A DNA stretch of 40,810 bases from Burkholderiales bacterium (GTDB lineage Bacteria; Pseudomonadota; Gammaproteobacteria; Burkholderiales; Burkholderiaceae_C). Made by a program: the position numbers and the translations under genes. The DNA is taken from contig JANXYH010000072.1 of the NCBI GenBank assembly GCA_025350145.1, positions 1 through 40,810 on the forward strand, read 5' to 3'. Positions within the stretch are counted from its first letter, which is position 1. Every line of letters begins with the position of its first letter. The notes under the pieces were generated by a model that was given only the letters and a program-made list of their open reading frames with translations, ran no database searches and was not told the origin of the DNA. Shown here in pieces: positions 1 to 11,769 of this stretch.

Positions 1-56
1 GCGCGATAGGCCTGCACCTGCTCCATGCAACCCCGTACATGCTCTCGATCCATCAT
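1..56 (-). CDS. possible 5' end of an unrecognised gene running off the left edge
   Basis: On the reverse strand an open frame begins with two consecutive ATG codons (56-54 and 53-51) and stays open to the window edge, giving about 18 codons (MMDREHVRGCMEQVQ...). An in-frame TGA lies upstream, so a start near here is required if it is a gene. A GAGG sequence lies just before the first ATG, too close to be an ideal ribosome site. The piece is far too short to identify. It overlaps the rightward reading frame that begins at 25, so at most one of the two uses this stretch. Confidence 0.2.
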   Translation of the reverse strand, partial: MMDREHVRGCMEQVQAYR

Positions 57-435
57 CACCTCGTCCGGCTCGTCGTTTGCCCAGACCAAAGGTTCGCAGC
101 TTCATCGCTGCGGGGGAAGATGGGTTGGCGGAACGGTTACAGTCGAGTTGGGCGAGCCCTCGTTGATCGACACCGCCCTGGACACCCCGTGGAGCAACGA
201 CGTCCGCGTGGTCCTGGTGCCGCACCTCCAGTTGTCTGAGTCCAGGCGCCGAATCGTGGAGTTGGACTACGGCATGGTCGACGGCGAGGCCGTTGTCGAG
301 TGCCGTCAGGCGCTCCTCTTCTACATGCTCAAGCACCTCGGCTTAAATCAACCCCAGGGCGGCTCACTCACGAAGCAAGTGGCGCTCAAGAACGAAGCTG
401 AGCTGCGGGCGTTGCTGCCAGCGACCTCGGAGTAG
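25..435 (+). CDS. hypothetical protein, N-terminus uncertain
   Basis: An open frame of 136 codons; an in-frame stop at 7-9 means it cannot extend further left. I do not recognise the protein. From about residue 37 onward the peptide has a balanced, protein-like composition (VELGEPSLID..., then a hydrophobic segment ALLFYMLKHLGL and a charged C-terminus). The first 36 residues are Ser/Arg/Gly-rich and look untranslated. The real start may therefore be an internal TTG or GTG near 140-175. No good ribosome site was seen. The stretch looks less GC-rich than the genes to its right, and it lies just beyond the gyrB 3' end. The following gap (436-647) holds no gene; only a short direct repeat (two copies of a CCGCAA...TGAGAA pattern around 600-632) was seen, and no clear gyrB terminator. 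Confidence 0.4.
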   Translation: MQPRTCSRSIITSSGSSFAQTKGSQLHRCGGRWVGGTVTVELGEPSLIDTALDTPWSNDVRVVLVPHLQLSESRRRIVELDYGMVDGEAVVECRQALLFYMLKHLGLNQPQGGSLTKQVALKNEAELRALLPATSE

Positions 436-647
436 CCTCAGGCGCTTACGCCTAGCACAACATTCTCCCCGTTGGTCAATGACGTAGCTCAGGTCCAAGA
501 ATCCCAAGCGAGAGCCTGCGCACTCACGGCACTATCAACGTCCACGCCGACTCGCGAAGACGACGGCCCGAAAGAGGACAAGTGAATGCGCCAGTCAATC
601 CGCAAGTATTGAGAAAATCCGCAACGATTTTGAGAACCTACACCTGC

Positions 648-4431
<3,784 letters not shown>

Positions 4432-4475
4432 GTCTTCCTCAAAACTGGTAGTACCTAGTAGGTCCTGACTGAGCC

Positions 4476-4630
4476 TGTGAACAAGGGCATTTTCGCCTGT
4501 CTTTTCAAGGGTTTAGGATGGCGCGAACCCTGTGGGGCGAAGCGCCGATTGGGCAGGCGCGGAAATGAACAACTTGGCCGCATGCCGGCCCGGCTGTGTG
4601 CAAGTCTGAGTTGCAAGAAAGCTGTCCACA
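4476..4630. promoter_or_regulatory. DnaA-box-like sites in the dnaA-dnaN gap
   Basis: Two near matches to the DnaA box TTWTNCACA lie in the 235-base dnaA-dnaN gap. TTGTTCACA is at 4476-4484 on the reverse strand (one mismatch) and CTGTCCACA at 4622-4630 on the forward strand (two mismatches). The gap is otherwise without a gene. Some bacteria have origin elements in this gap, but the better boxes here are upstream of dnaA, so these may only modulate dnaN. Confidence 0.35.
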
Positions 4631-4666
4631 GCTTTGTTGGGCGGTGTCGTGGCGGGCATCTCCGGG

Positions 4667-6247
4667 TCAACCCTTGAGGGTTTGCTCCAGCACATGCAAC
4701 TGCTGGTTCAGCTCGGTGTCTTTGCCGCGCTCGCCGCCGATCTTGCGCACCGCGTGCAGTACCGTGGTGTGGTCGCGCCCGCCAAACAGTTCACCGATCT
4801 CGGGCAGGCTCTTCTGGGTCAGTTCCTTGGCGATGTACATCGCGATCTGCCGCGGTCTGGCGATCGACGCCGGGCGCTTCTTGCTGTACATGTCGGCGAT
4901 CTTGATCTTGTAGAAGTCGGCCACCGTCTTCTGGATGTTCTCGACCGAGATCTGCCGGTTCTGGATCGACAGCAGGTCGCGCAGCGCCTCGCGTGCCAGG
5001 GCGATGTGGATGTCCTTGTGGCTGAAGCGGCTGTAGGCCAGCACCTTGCGCAGCGCACCTTCGAGTTCGCGGACATTGGCGCGCACGTTCTTGGCGATGA
5101 AGAAGGCGACTTCTTCGGGCATCTCGGCGCCTTCGGCCTGCGCCTTCTTGATCAGGATCGCGACCCGCATCTCCAGCTCGGGCGGCTCGATCGCCACCGT
5201 CAGCCCGGCGTCGAAGCGGCTGGTCAGGCGCTGGTCAATGTCGGCCAGGCCCTTGGGGTAGGTGTCGCTGGTCATGATGATGTGCGCACGCTTGGCCAGC
5301 AGGGCCTCGAAGGCGTTGAAGAACTCCTCCTGGGTGCGCTCCTTGCCGGCAAAGAACTGCACATCGTCGATCAGCAGCAGGTCCAGCGAGTGGTACTTGG
5401 CCTTGAGTTCGTCGAAGGTCTTGCGCTGGTAGTTCTTGACCACATCGGAGATGAACTGCTCGGCATGCAGGTACAGCACCCGGGCCTGCGGGTGGTCCTT
5501 GAGCAGGGCGTTGCCGACGGCGTGGATCAAATGGGTCTTGCCCAGGCCGACGCCGCCGTAGATGAACAGCGGGTTGTACATCGCCCCCGGAGCGCCGGCC
5601 ACATGCAGGGCGGCGGTGCGGGCCATCTGGTTGGCGCGCCCAGCCACCAGGGTGTCGAAACTCAGGGCGGTGTTGAGGCGGTGGCTGGTGGCCGAGGGCG
5701 GTGGCGGCAGGCCCAGGCGCCGGGCCTGCAGCGGCGCCTTGTCGGGCTGGGCAGGGGCCGGTCGGCCGGCGGCTTCGGCGGCGGAAGCTGTTGAAAGGGC
5801 AGCGGATGGCGGATGTTGATCCTCACCCAGCGCTGGCGCCTGGCTGCGCAGCCGGGCAGTGCTGGAAAAGGCGTGCTGTTGCAGCAGTGCAGCGGCGCGG
5901 GTTGGCGTGGGCGTGGGTGTGGGTGTGGGTGTGGCCGGCAGCAGCGACAGCGCTGCGCCGACCGTGGCGGGCCGGGCGGCGGCGAACTGTTGCGGCGCCA
6001 GCGCCAGTTCCAGCCGCACCGGTCGGCCGGCCAATTCCAGCAGCAGGGCCTCGATCCGCTGCGCGTACTGCGAGCGGATCCAGTCCAGCTTGAAACGGTT
6101 GGGCGCGAGCAAGCGCAGCACCACGCCATCGGCCCCGTCGCTGCCGACGGTGGCATCGGGCAAGGGTCGAATCCAGGTGTTGTATTGCTGTTCCGGCAGC
6201 TCAGTGGCGAGTCGTTCGCAACTGCGCTGCCACAGGTCTTGCGGCAT
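4667..6247 (-). CDS. dnaA: chromosomal replication initiator DnaA
   Basis: AAA+ initiator that binds DnaA boxes at oriC and opens the origin. The start is placed at the ATG at 6247 ([13 protein letters not shown]), where the conserved domain I begins; an open frame continues 44 codons further upstream but that part is not DnaA-like. The product is 526 residues. Domain I spans about 1-90. A long Pro/Ala/Thr-rich linker with a (PT) repeat lies at about 105-190. Domain III has Walker [10 protein letters not shown] at 231-239 and Walker B LLIDD at 291-295. Domain IV has the DNA-binding signature [10 protein letters not shown] at 490-499. A DnaA box on the coding strand (TTGTCCACA, 6248-6256) abuts the start codon, pointing to autoregulation. 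The ribosome site is weak (AAAGAAG, about 11 bases upstream). Confidence 0.98.
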   Translation of the reverse strand: MPQDLWQRSCERLATELPEQQYNTWIRPLPDATVGSDGADGVVLRLLAPNRFKLDWIRSQYAQRIEALLLELAGRPVRLELALAPQQFAAARPATVGAALSLLPATPTPTPTPTPTRAAALLQQHAFSSTARLRSQAPALGEDQHPPSAALSTASAAEAAGRPAPAQPDKAPLQARRLGLPPPPSATSHRLNTALSFDTLVAGRANQMARTAALHVAGAPGAMYNPLFIYGGVGLGKTHLIHAVGNALLKDHPQARVLYLHAEQFISDVVKNYQRKTFDELKAKYHSLDLLLIDDVQFFAGKERTQEEFFNAFEALLAKRAHIIMTSDTYPKGLADIDQRLTSRFDAGLTVAIEPPELEMRVAILIKKAQAEGAEMPEEVAFFIAKNVRANVRELEGALRKVLAYSRFSHKDIHIALAREALRDLLSIQNRQISVENIQKTVADFYKIKIADMYSKKRPASIARPRQIAMYIAKELTQKSLPEIGELFGGRDHTTVLHAVRKIGGERGKDTELNQQLHVLEQTLKG

Positions 6248-6277
6248 TGTGGACAAGTCTTCTTTCGGGGGCGCCGC

Positions 6278-6283
6278 ATTGTA
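6278..6283 (-). promoter_or_regulatory. dnaA -10 element
   Basis: TACAAT on the reverse strand differs from TATAAT at one base and lies 30 bases upstream of the dnaA start codon. No convincing -35 hexamer stands 16-18 bases further up. The perfect DnaA box at 6309-6317 lies just above the place where a -35 would be, and the second box at 6248-6256 falls between the predicted transcription start and the ATG. This arrangement would suit repression of dnaA by its own product. That reading is inference. Confidence 0.4.
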
Positions 6284-6370
6284 GGCGGCAGGGCAGGCAA
6301 GTCCGCAGTTATCCACAGCAAGGGGCCGGCCGTCAATCCCCCGCAGAGGCACAGCCTGTGGTGCAAGTGT

Positions 6371-6399
6371 TTGACCCACATGGAAGTTTTTGCTCTAAT
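6371..6399 (+). promoter_or_regulatory. sigma-70 promoter for rpmH-rnpA
   Basis: TTGACC (6371-6376), a 17-base spacer and TCTAAT (6394-6399) make a near-consensus vegetative promoter, each hexamer with one mismatch. It points at rpmH and would give a leader of about 370 bases. A strong promoter is expected for a ribosomal protein gene. Transcription would start inside the candidate origin and run away from dnaA. Confidence 0.7.
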
Positions 6400-6774
6400 A
6401 GTGGGTTTCCCCAAGCGGCATGGTTACAACACAGGGCTGTTTGGGGTAGGTTGCTGGCACAGGTTGTGCAGCCCGGGCTGCGGGTTGTTCGTCCTGGGCT
6501 TATGCTGGGCTTGTGCTGGGCTTGTGGGCCAGGTCGCGCTGGCTCGGCTGCCAGCTTGTCAACCGGACTGCCATTCAAGGCCGGTGTGAGGCTGAGCTGC
6601 CTTGCGCGGCACGGTCGCGAGCGGGGCCGGCAGGGCCGGCGGCGCCAGCGGGATGGGCTGGCACCGCCGCAACCGCCGCTGACATCACTTTGCCGCGGGC
6701 TGCCCAGCCTGACGGCAGCATTTGGCACCACCTCCCTGCGGGCATGGCCCGTTTGAATCTCCTGGAAATCGATC

Positions 6775-6912
6775 ATGAAGCGCACCTACCAACCGTCCAA
6801 AGTCCGCCGCGCCCGCACCCATGGCTTTCTTGTCCGCATGAAGACCCGGGGTGGCCGGGCGGTCATTGCCGCGCGCCGTGCCAAGGGCCGCAAGCGCCTG
6901 TCGCAGGTCTGA
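6775..6912 (+). CDS. rpmH: 50S ribosomal protein L34
   Basis: Small, very basic protein of the large ribosomal subunit. The 45-residue product begins [18 protein letters not shown] and ends GRKRLSQV, matching the L34 family almost residue for residue; most relatives are 44 residues. A GGAA sequence about nine bases before the ATG can act as ribosome site. It is the first gene of the rightward rpmH-rnpA-yidD-yidC run, with 17 bases to rnpA, and lies behind the promoter at 6371-6399. Confidence 0.97.
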   Translation: MKRTYQPSKVRRARTHGFLVRMKTRGGRAVIAARRAKGRKRLSQV

Positions 6913-6929
6913 GCGCCTGGCGCGCCGCG

Positions 6930-7559
6930 ATGGCACTGCAGCCCGCCAAGGTCGGGCGCATCGTCAGGGCGGCCGACTTCGAACGCGTGCTGTCGCAAAC
7001 ACCACGGTCACGCAGTGCTCACTTCGCACTGCACCACGTGGCGGCGCGGCCTGCGCCCTTGGAACCGGCCCTCAAGGCGGCCGCGGCGAGGGAGTTATCC
7101 ACAGGCCATGCACCTGTTTGCACACAGCCTGTGGATGACTTGGCGGGACAGTGGTGGTTGGGGCTGGTGGTGCCCAAGCGCCACGCCCGTCGCTCAGTCA
7201 CCCGCAGCCTGCTCAAGCGGCAAATGAGGGAAGTCGTGCGCGAACTGGTTCAGGACCTGGCGCAGCAGCCGGCCCGAAGTGCCGCCGCGCCTGTTCCTAA
7301 TCCTGTGCCTGTGCCTGTCCCTGTGCATATTCCGCCCGACCCCAGCCTGCCGCCGGGCCTGTGGGTGTTGCGCCTGAAGGCCCCGTTCGACAAGCAAGCC
7401 TTTCCCAGCGCGGCTTCGGCCGCGCTGCGGGCCAGCGCCCGTTCGGAGCTGCGCCAATTGCTCAGGCGCGCTGCGGTCATGCCCAAGCCCGCCCACGCTC
7501 CCAAGCCCGCCCACGCTGGCCAGGCAGCGGCGGTTGTGACGGCAGCGCGTCAGCCCTGA
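6930..7559 (+). CDS. rnpA: ribonuclease P protein component
   Basis: Protein cofactor of RNase P, which trims the 5' leader of tRNA precursors together with the catalytic RNA. The start is set at ATG 6930 (MALQPAKVGRIVRAADFERVL). The RNA-binding region KRHARRSVTRSLLKRQMREV marks the family. At 209 residues it is much longer than the usual 115-150. The extra length comes from an insertion after strand 1 (about residues 50-68, including ELSTGHAPVCTQPVDD), a Pro/Val-rich loop (PVPNPVPVPVPVHIPPDP) and an Ala/Pro tail with a repeated KPAHA unit. The first insertion is encoded by DNA carrying three DnaA-box-like sequences. It sits between rpmH and yidD as in most bacteria. Confidence 0.93.
   Translation: MALQPAKVGRIVRAADFERVLSQTPRSRSAHFALHHVAARPAPLEPALKAAAARELSTGHAPVCTQPVDDLAGQWWLGLVVPKRHARRSVTRSLLKRQMREVVRELVQDLAQQPARSAAAPVPNPVPVPVPVHIPPDPSLPPGLWVLRLKAPFDKQAFPSAASAALRASARSELRQLLRRAAVMPKPAHAPKPAHAGQAAAVVTAARQP
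7095..7138. promoter_or_regulatory. cluster of three DnaA-box sequences inside rnpA
   Basis: Within 44 bases of the rnpA coding region lie TTATCCACA (7095-7103, forward, perfect), GTTTGCACA (7116-7124, forward, eight of nine to TTWTNCACA) and TCATCCACA (7130-7138, reverse strand, eight of nine). The DNA encodes a family-atypical insertion in RnpA. Three such matches this close together are unlikely by chance in GC-rich coding DNA. A role in origin function or DnaA titration is inference. Confidence 0.55.
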
Positions 7560-7576
7560 AGCGGCCGCCAAGACCC

Positions 7577-7921
7577 ATGCCTGGCGCCACCCTGACCCGC
7601 CTTGCCGGCCTGCCGCAACGCCTTTTGCTGGGCTTGGTGCGTGGCTACCGTCTGCTGCTCAAGCCCTGGCTGGGCAATGCCTGCCGGTTCGAGCCGACCT
7701 GCTCGGCCTACGCGCTGCAGGCCCTGACCGTGCATGGCGCCGCAGCCGGCAGCTACCTGGCGGCGCGGCGCATCCTGCGCTGCCAGCCCTGGTGCGCCGG
7801 CGGATGTGACCCGGTGCCCGGGCAAAAGCGCGATTTGCATTCACCCTTCCGGCGGTGGCCCAGGCCGCCAGCGGCCTCGACCCTGCCTGACCTGCCTGAC
7901 AACACCAAGACCTTGCCATGA
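7577..7921 (+). CDS. yidD: membrane protein insertion efficiency factor YidD
   Basis: Small membrane-associated protein that assists insertion of proteins by YidC. The ATG at 7577 gives 114 residues. The conserved core (LLLGLVRGYRLLLKPWLG, then CRFEPTCSAYALQAL, then RILRCQPWCAGGCDPVP) is complete. The amphipathic N-terminal helix precedes the cysteine-containing motif. The C-terminal 35 residues are a Pro-rich extension not needed by the family. The stop codon overlaps the yidC start as ATGA (7918-7921), which implies translational coupling. rnpA ends 17 bases before the start. Confidence 0.95.
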   Translation: MPGATLTRLAGLPQRLLLGLVRGYRLLLKPWLGNACRFEPTCSAYALQALTVHGAAAGSYLAARRILRCQPWCAGGCDPVPGQKRDLHSPFRRWPRPPAASTLPDLPDNTKTLP

Positions 7922-9609
7922 ACGACATCCGTCGCACCGTCCTCTGGGTGGTGTTCTCCGCCTCGCTGTTTCTGCTCTGGGATGGCTGGAACAAGCACAA
8001 CGGCCACTCCTCGTTTTTCGCGCCGCCCATGGCCAAACCGGTGGCCAGCGCCCCGGCCGGCGCCGCGGCTTCGGCAACTGCCGGCGTGCCGCTGGCGGCG
8101 GCCATGCCCGGCGGCGCCGTAGCTGCGCTGCCCGCGGCCGCCGCGTCTGCGGCCGCCGCGTCCGAGATCGTCAGCATCAGCACCGACGTGCTCAAGGCCA
8201 GCTTTGACAGCCGTGGCGGTGACCTGGTGCGGCTTGAGCTCAAGGCCTATACCGACGCCAGCGATCCCAGCCACCCGGTCGTGCTGTTCGACCGCAGCGC
8301 CCAGCGGGTGTACCTGGCCCAGACCGGACTGGTCACTACCCAGCCCGGCATGAGCCTGCCTAACCACCTGACGGCGATGACCGTCGCGCCGGGCGAGCGC
8401 AGACTTCAGCCCGGTGTCGACACGCTGAGCCTGCGCTTCGTCTCGCCCGAAGTCGGCGGCGTGAGCCTGAGCAAGACCTACACCTTCACGCGCGGCCAGT
8501 ACACGGTTGCGGTCAACCACCAGTTGCACAACGGCGGCGCTGCAGCAATCACGCCGCAGCTTTACCTGCAACTGACCCGCGACGGCAACCCGCCGCCGGG
8601 CGAGTCGAGCTTTTATTCGACCTTCACTGGCCCGGCGATGTACACCGAGGCCAACAAGTTCAGGAAGATCGAGTTCAAGGACATCGAGAAATCGGCCAAA
8701 GATGGCAAGCCGGCCGACCACGACAAGAGCGGCGACGCCGGCTGGGTCGGCATGGTGCAGCACTATTTCGCCTCGGCTTGGCTGGTCACGGCGCCGGGGG
8801 CACGCGAATTCCGCACCGCCCGGGTCAGCGACAACCTCTACTCGATCGCGATGGTGCTGCCGCTGGGCGAGGTCGCGGCGGGCGCCGACAGGCAACACCA
8901 GGCGCTGCTGTTCGCCGGCCCGCAGGAAGAAAAGAAGCTCGAAGCCCTGGCGACTGGGCTGGAGCTGGTCAAGGACTACGGCTGGCTGACGATCCTGTCC
9001 AAGCCGCTGTACTGGTTGCTCGACCAGTTGCACGGCATCCTCGGCAACTGGGGCTGGGCGATCGTGGCGCTGGTGGTGCTGCTGAAGATCGCCTTCTATG
9101 CCCTGAACGCCCACGCCTACCGCTCGATGGCCAAGATGAAGGCCATCAACCCCAAGGTTACGGCGATGCGCGAGCGCTACAAGGACAAGCCGCAGGAGAT
9201 GCAGCAGGAGATGATGCGCATCTACCGCGAGGAAAAGGTCAACCCGCTGGGCGGCTGCCTGCCGATCTTCGTCCAGATGCCGTTCTTCATCGCCCTCTAC
9301 TGGGTGCTGCTGTCGACGGTGGAGATGCGCAACGCGCCCTGGATAGGCTGGATCGTCGACCTCTCGACCAAGGACCCGTTCTTCATCCTGCCGCTGCTGA
9401 TGACCGCGTCGACGATGTTCCAGACCTGGTTGAACCCGACCCCGCCCGATCCGGTCCAGGCCAAGATGATGTGGATCATGCCGCTGGTGTTCTCGGTCAT
9501 GTTCTTCTTCTTCCCCGCCGGCCTGGTGCTGTACTGGCTGACCAACAACGTGCTGGGCATTGCCCAGCAGTGGATGATCAACAAGCAGCTCGGCGTCGCC
9601 GGCAAGTGA
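7918..9609 (+). CDS. yidC: membrane protein insertase YidC
   Basis: Inner-membrane insertase that places proteins into the membrane alone or with SecYEG. The 563-residue product begins with a membrane anchor (RRTVLWVVFSASLFLLW), followed by an Ala-rich stretch and the large periplasmic beta domain. The C-terminal five-helix insertase core runs from about 360 to 555, with NPLGGCLPIFVQMPFFIALY and the FPAGLVLYWLTNN signature. The start overlaps yidD by four bases. In most relatives mnmE follows directly; here the 3' end overlaps the convergent PEP-CTERM gene by 32 bases and mnmE begins 2.7 kb later. Confidence 0.98.
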   Translation: MNDIRRTVLWVVFSASLFLLWDGWNKHNGHSSFFAPPMAKPVASAPAGAAASATAGVPLAAAMPGGAVAALPAAAASAAAASEIVSISTDVLKASFDSRGGDLVRLELKAYTDASDPSHPVVLFDRSAQRVYLAQTGLVTTQPGMSLPNHLTAMTVAPGERRLQPGVDTLSLRFVSPEVGGVSLSKTYTFTRGQYTVAVNHQLHNGGAAAITPQLYLQLTRDGNPPPGESSFYSTFTGPAMYTEANKFRKIEFKDIEKSAKDGKPADHDKSGDAGWVGMVQHYFASAWLVTAPGAREFRTARVSDNLYSIAMVLPLGEVAAGADRQHQALLFAGPQEEKKLEALATGLELVKDYGWLTILSKPLYWLLDQLHGILGNWGWAIVALVVLLKIAFYALNAHAYRSMAKMKAINPKVTAMRERYKDKPQEMQQEMMRIYREEKVNPLGGCLPIFVQMPFFIALYWVLLSTVEMRNAPWIGWIVDLSTKDPFFILPLLMTASTMFQTWLNPTPPDPVQAKMMWIMPLVFSVMFFFFPAGLVLYWLTNNVLGIAQQWMINKQLGVAGK

Positions 9610-10066
9610 GCGCGCCCAGGCCCGCCGCCAGCGCCAGTGCCAGGCTTGTAGGCTCGGGCACCAGCAGAGTCGCGAACGGGGTGTAGGTGGCGGCGGCGGC
9701 GCGGTAGTTCGGCAGCGCCCCGGTGCTGTCGCCGAAGACCCAGTCCGGCCCGCTGCCGTCCAGCCCGGGCAGCAACGGCAGCTCGACGAAGATGTCGAAG
9801 AAGCTGCCGATCGGGCTGGTCACGCCGCTGAAGGCCAGCACCTCGCTGGACGAGGCCTTCAGGTCGTAGTTCAGGTCCTCGAACGTGAAGGCGAAGGCCT
9901 CGTTGCCCAGCCCGGGGTCGGGTGGCATGCCGTCGGTGGTGGCGTCGACCAGGTAGATCGGCGCGGCCGCCGCCGTGCTCGGCAGACTGCCGATCAGCGC
10001 CAGTGTCGCCAGGCCGAGCGCGCTTAGCAGCCGCGCGGCGGCAGGCGCAGGGTTTCGGGTATTCAT
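9578..10066 (-). CDS. small PEP-CTERM sorting-domain protein
   Basis: A 162-residue secreted protein with an N-terminal signal peptide (hydrophobic LLSALGLATLALIGSLPS, cleavage near AAA-APIY). The C-terminal sorting signal is complete: a VPEPTS motif, a hydrophobic stretch and a terminal RRRR cluster. PEP-CTERM proteins are processed by an exosortase and usually go to the cell surface or exopolysaccharide matrix. No exosortase gene is in the window. The central part (FTFEDLNYDLKASSSEVLAF) has no family I recognise. The ATG follows AAGGAG at ideal spacing. It lies 32 bases downstream of the DUF4331 gene on the same strand, so the two are probably co-transcribed. Its last 32 bases overlap the end of yidC. 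Confidence 0.85.
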   Translation of the reverse strand: MNTRNPAPAAARLLSALGLATLALIGSLPSTAAAAPIYLVDATTDGMPPDPGLGNEAFAFTFEDLNYDLKASSSEVLAFSGVTSPIGSFFDIFVELPLLPGLDGSGPDWVFGDSTGALPNYRAAAATYTPFATLLVPEPTSLALALAAGLGALTCRRRRAAC

Positions 10067-10098
10067 GCGATCTCCTTCAAACCGTGGTGGGGGGAGCC

Positions 10099-11769
10099 TC
10101 AGCGGGCGCCAGGGTTGGGTGTGTTGAGGTAGGGGAAGCCCGCCATGAACGGCACCACAGCCTGGTCGACGCCGTCATGCAGCTTGAACGCGGTCGCACC
10201 CAGCGGCACCGCCGACGGGTTGCAGGCAGCGCCGAAGCCCAGCGCATCGCTGAAGCCGTTGGCCACGCACAGGCCGCCCATGACTGCCACCAAGGCGATG
10301 TCGACCACGTCGTCCTTGGGCCGCCGACCATTGGGGAAGCCGGCCAGGTCGGTGCCACCGGCGAGCAGGCTGCCGACCACGCCCAGCCGGTTCTGCAGGG
10401 CAAAGGGCACGGCCGGCACGGCGGTGTTCAGGCGCAGCAGCTCGGCCGGCACGACCCCGGCAGGCTGGTTCAGATTGAAGTCCGAGCCGCCCGGGCCGAG
10501 GTGGGTCTTGATGCCGGTGAGGAAGGTGCTGACCAGGTCCAGCCGCGGCAGGTTGGTCGGCGCCGCGCCGCCCAGGCCCAGCACCAGGTCGAGCAGCACC
10601 GGCAGGGTCGGGTTGGTCACGTAGGTCGCGAACTGGCCGTCGTTCCTCGGCGACGAGGCATTGAACTTGTCCTTGTCGGCCAGGCCGATCACGACCTCGT
10701 TGACCAGCGGCATGCCCAGCCGTGAGACCTGCACCCAGGCGCCGCCGACGCTGACCGCTGTCTGGTGGCCGCTGGGCGGGTTCGGGTTGACGAGTTGGCT
10801 CTGGCGCACGCTGGCCGAGGTCCAGCCGCCGATCACGGTCTCGCTGCCCTGGGTCAGACAGGCCTTGGGCAACTCCAGCGCCAGGGTGGTGACGTTCTTG
10901 TCCTGGATCGAGTTGGCGGCAGCGGCATTGATCAGGCTAGTGTCGGTGATCACGCTTACCGGCGCGTTGACCAGGTCGAAGATCGGCCCGAGGTTGACCG
11001 CAAATCCCTCTTGCCGCTGGCCTGCGAACACCCGCCCGGTGCCGGCGCAGCCCGGGATGTTGATTTCGAACACATGCTTGGCGGCATAGACGTCGTAGGC
11101 CGCCTTGTTGCCCAGGGTCTTGGTGCCGATGTAGTCCACCGGCTTGTCGAACACCGCGCCGCCACCGACCTTGGTGATCGCGGCAACTGTGCCGCTGCGG
11201 CGGTCACCGCGGACGATGTTCAGGCTGTACTGCTCATTGACGTTGAGGGCCGGGTCATTGAGCCCGCTGACCGTGCCCGCCTGGGTCAGTGGGATGCCGA
11301 CCATCTGGCTGCCGATAGCCAGCTTGATGTTCTTGAAGTTGTTCTTGAACTGGAACTGGAAGGTGATGTCCTCTTTGGCATCGCCGTTGTTGTCGATGTG
11401 GATCTCGTACAGCGCGTTCGGGTCCATCTTGAAGTAATTCGGGCCGCCGTAGCCGTCCTGCAGTGGCTGGTAGTTGGCGATCAGGGTGACGTAGCCGGAG
11501 CGGCCGCCGCTGCCGTCGGCGGCCACGCCCTCGTAGCTGTTGAACATGTAGAAGTCGCTGCCGTCGGTCTTGGGCATGGTCGCGATGCTCGGCGCCTCGC
11601 GGTGGCTGCTGGCCTGGGCCGCAGCGCCCGACAGGCCGGCCAGGGTTGCCACAGCGGCGGCGAGGAGGCGCAGGCCAGGGTTGCGGTGGAGCCTGGGCGG
11701 ACCACTGGCGCCGGTGGCCAAGTTGGCAAGCGGGTGGCGGTCTGTGGTCCGGGTGCGGCGAGTCTGCAT
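10099..11769 (-). CDS. DUF4331 domain-containing secreted protein
   Basis: A 556-residue exported protein with the DUF4331 hallmark SSHREAP at about 54-60, followed by DGSDFYMFNSYE. The predicted signal region (LRLLAAAVATLAGLSGAAAQA) comes after a basic N-region of about 30 residues; a later start is possible, but the annotated ATG has GGAG eight bases upstream. The molecular role of DUF4331 is not established to my knowledge. The body is rich in Asp/Asn and Gly, as in extracellular beta proteins. It is the first gene of a two-gene leftward unit with the PEP-CTERM protein, lying inside the normally contiguous yidC-mnmE block, which suggests a later insertion. Confidence 0.85.
   Translation of the reverse strand: MQTRRTRTTDRHPLANLATGASGPPRLHRNPGLRLLAAAVATLAGLSGAAAQASSHREAPSIATMPKTDGSDFYMFNSYEGVAADGSGGRSGYVTLIANYQPLQDGYGGPNYFKMDPNALYEIHIDNNGDAKEDITFQFQFKNNFKNIKLAIGSQMVGIPLTQAGTVSGLNDPALNVNEQYSLNIVRGDRRSGTVAAITKVGGGAVFDKPVDYIGTKTLGNKAAYDVYAAKHVFEINIPGCAGTGRVFAGQRQEGFAVNLGPIFDLVNAPVSVITDTSLINAAAANSIQDKNVTTLALELPKACLTQGSETVIGGWTSASVRQSQLVNPNPPSGHQTAVSVGGAWVQVSRLGMPLVNEVVIGLADKDKFNASSPRNDGQFATYVTNPTLPVLLDLVLGLGGAAPTNLPRLDLVSTFLTGIKTHLGPGGSDFNLNQPAGVVPAELLRLNTAVPAVPFALQNRLGVVGSLLAGGTDLAGFPNGRRPKDDVVDIALVAVMGGLCVANGFSDALGFGAACNPSAVPLGATAFKLHDGVDQAVVPFMAGFPYLNTPNPGAR

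Larger units (their letters stand above)
6248..6774. other. dnaA-rpmH intergenic region, candidate oriC
   Basis: This 527-base gap separates dnaA (leftward) from rpmH (rightward), the most common oriC position in proteobacteria. It contains a perfect DnaA box TTATCCACA at 6309-6317 and TTGTCCACA on the reverse strand at 6248-6256. The locally AT-richest stretch, about 6380-6430 (GGAAGTTTTTGCTCTAATAG and following), could serve for unwinding. Genes on both sides read away from it. No protein-coding frame here looks real; 6430-6770 is GC-rich and unremarkable apart from being the rpmH leader. Only two good boxes were found here, so the functional origin may also involve the boxes in the dnaA-dnaN gap or in rnpA. 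Confidence 0.6.

Noticed and set aside
6248-6379. An earlier start for dnaA adding 44 residues
   Set aside because: This DNA carries DnaA boxes and the dnaA -10 element, and DnaA domain I begins at 6247.
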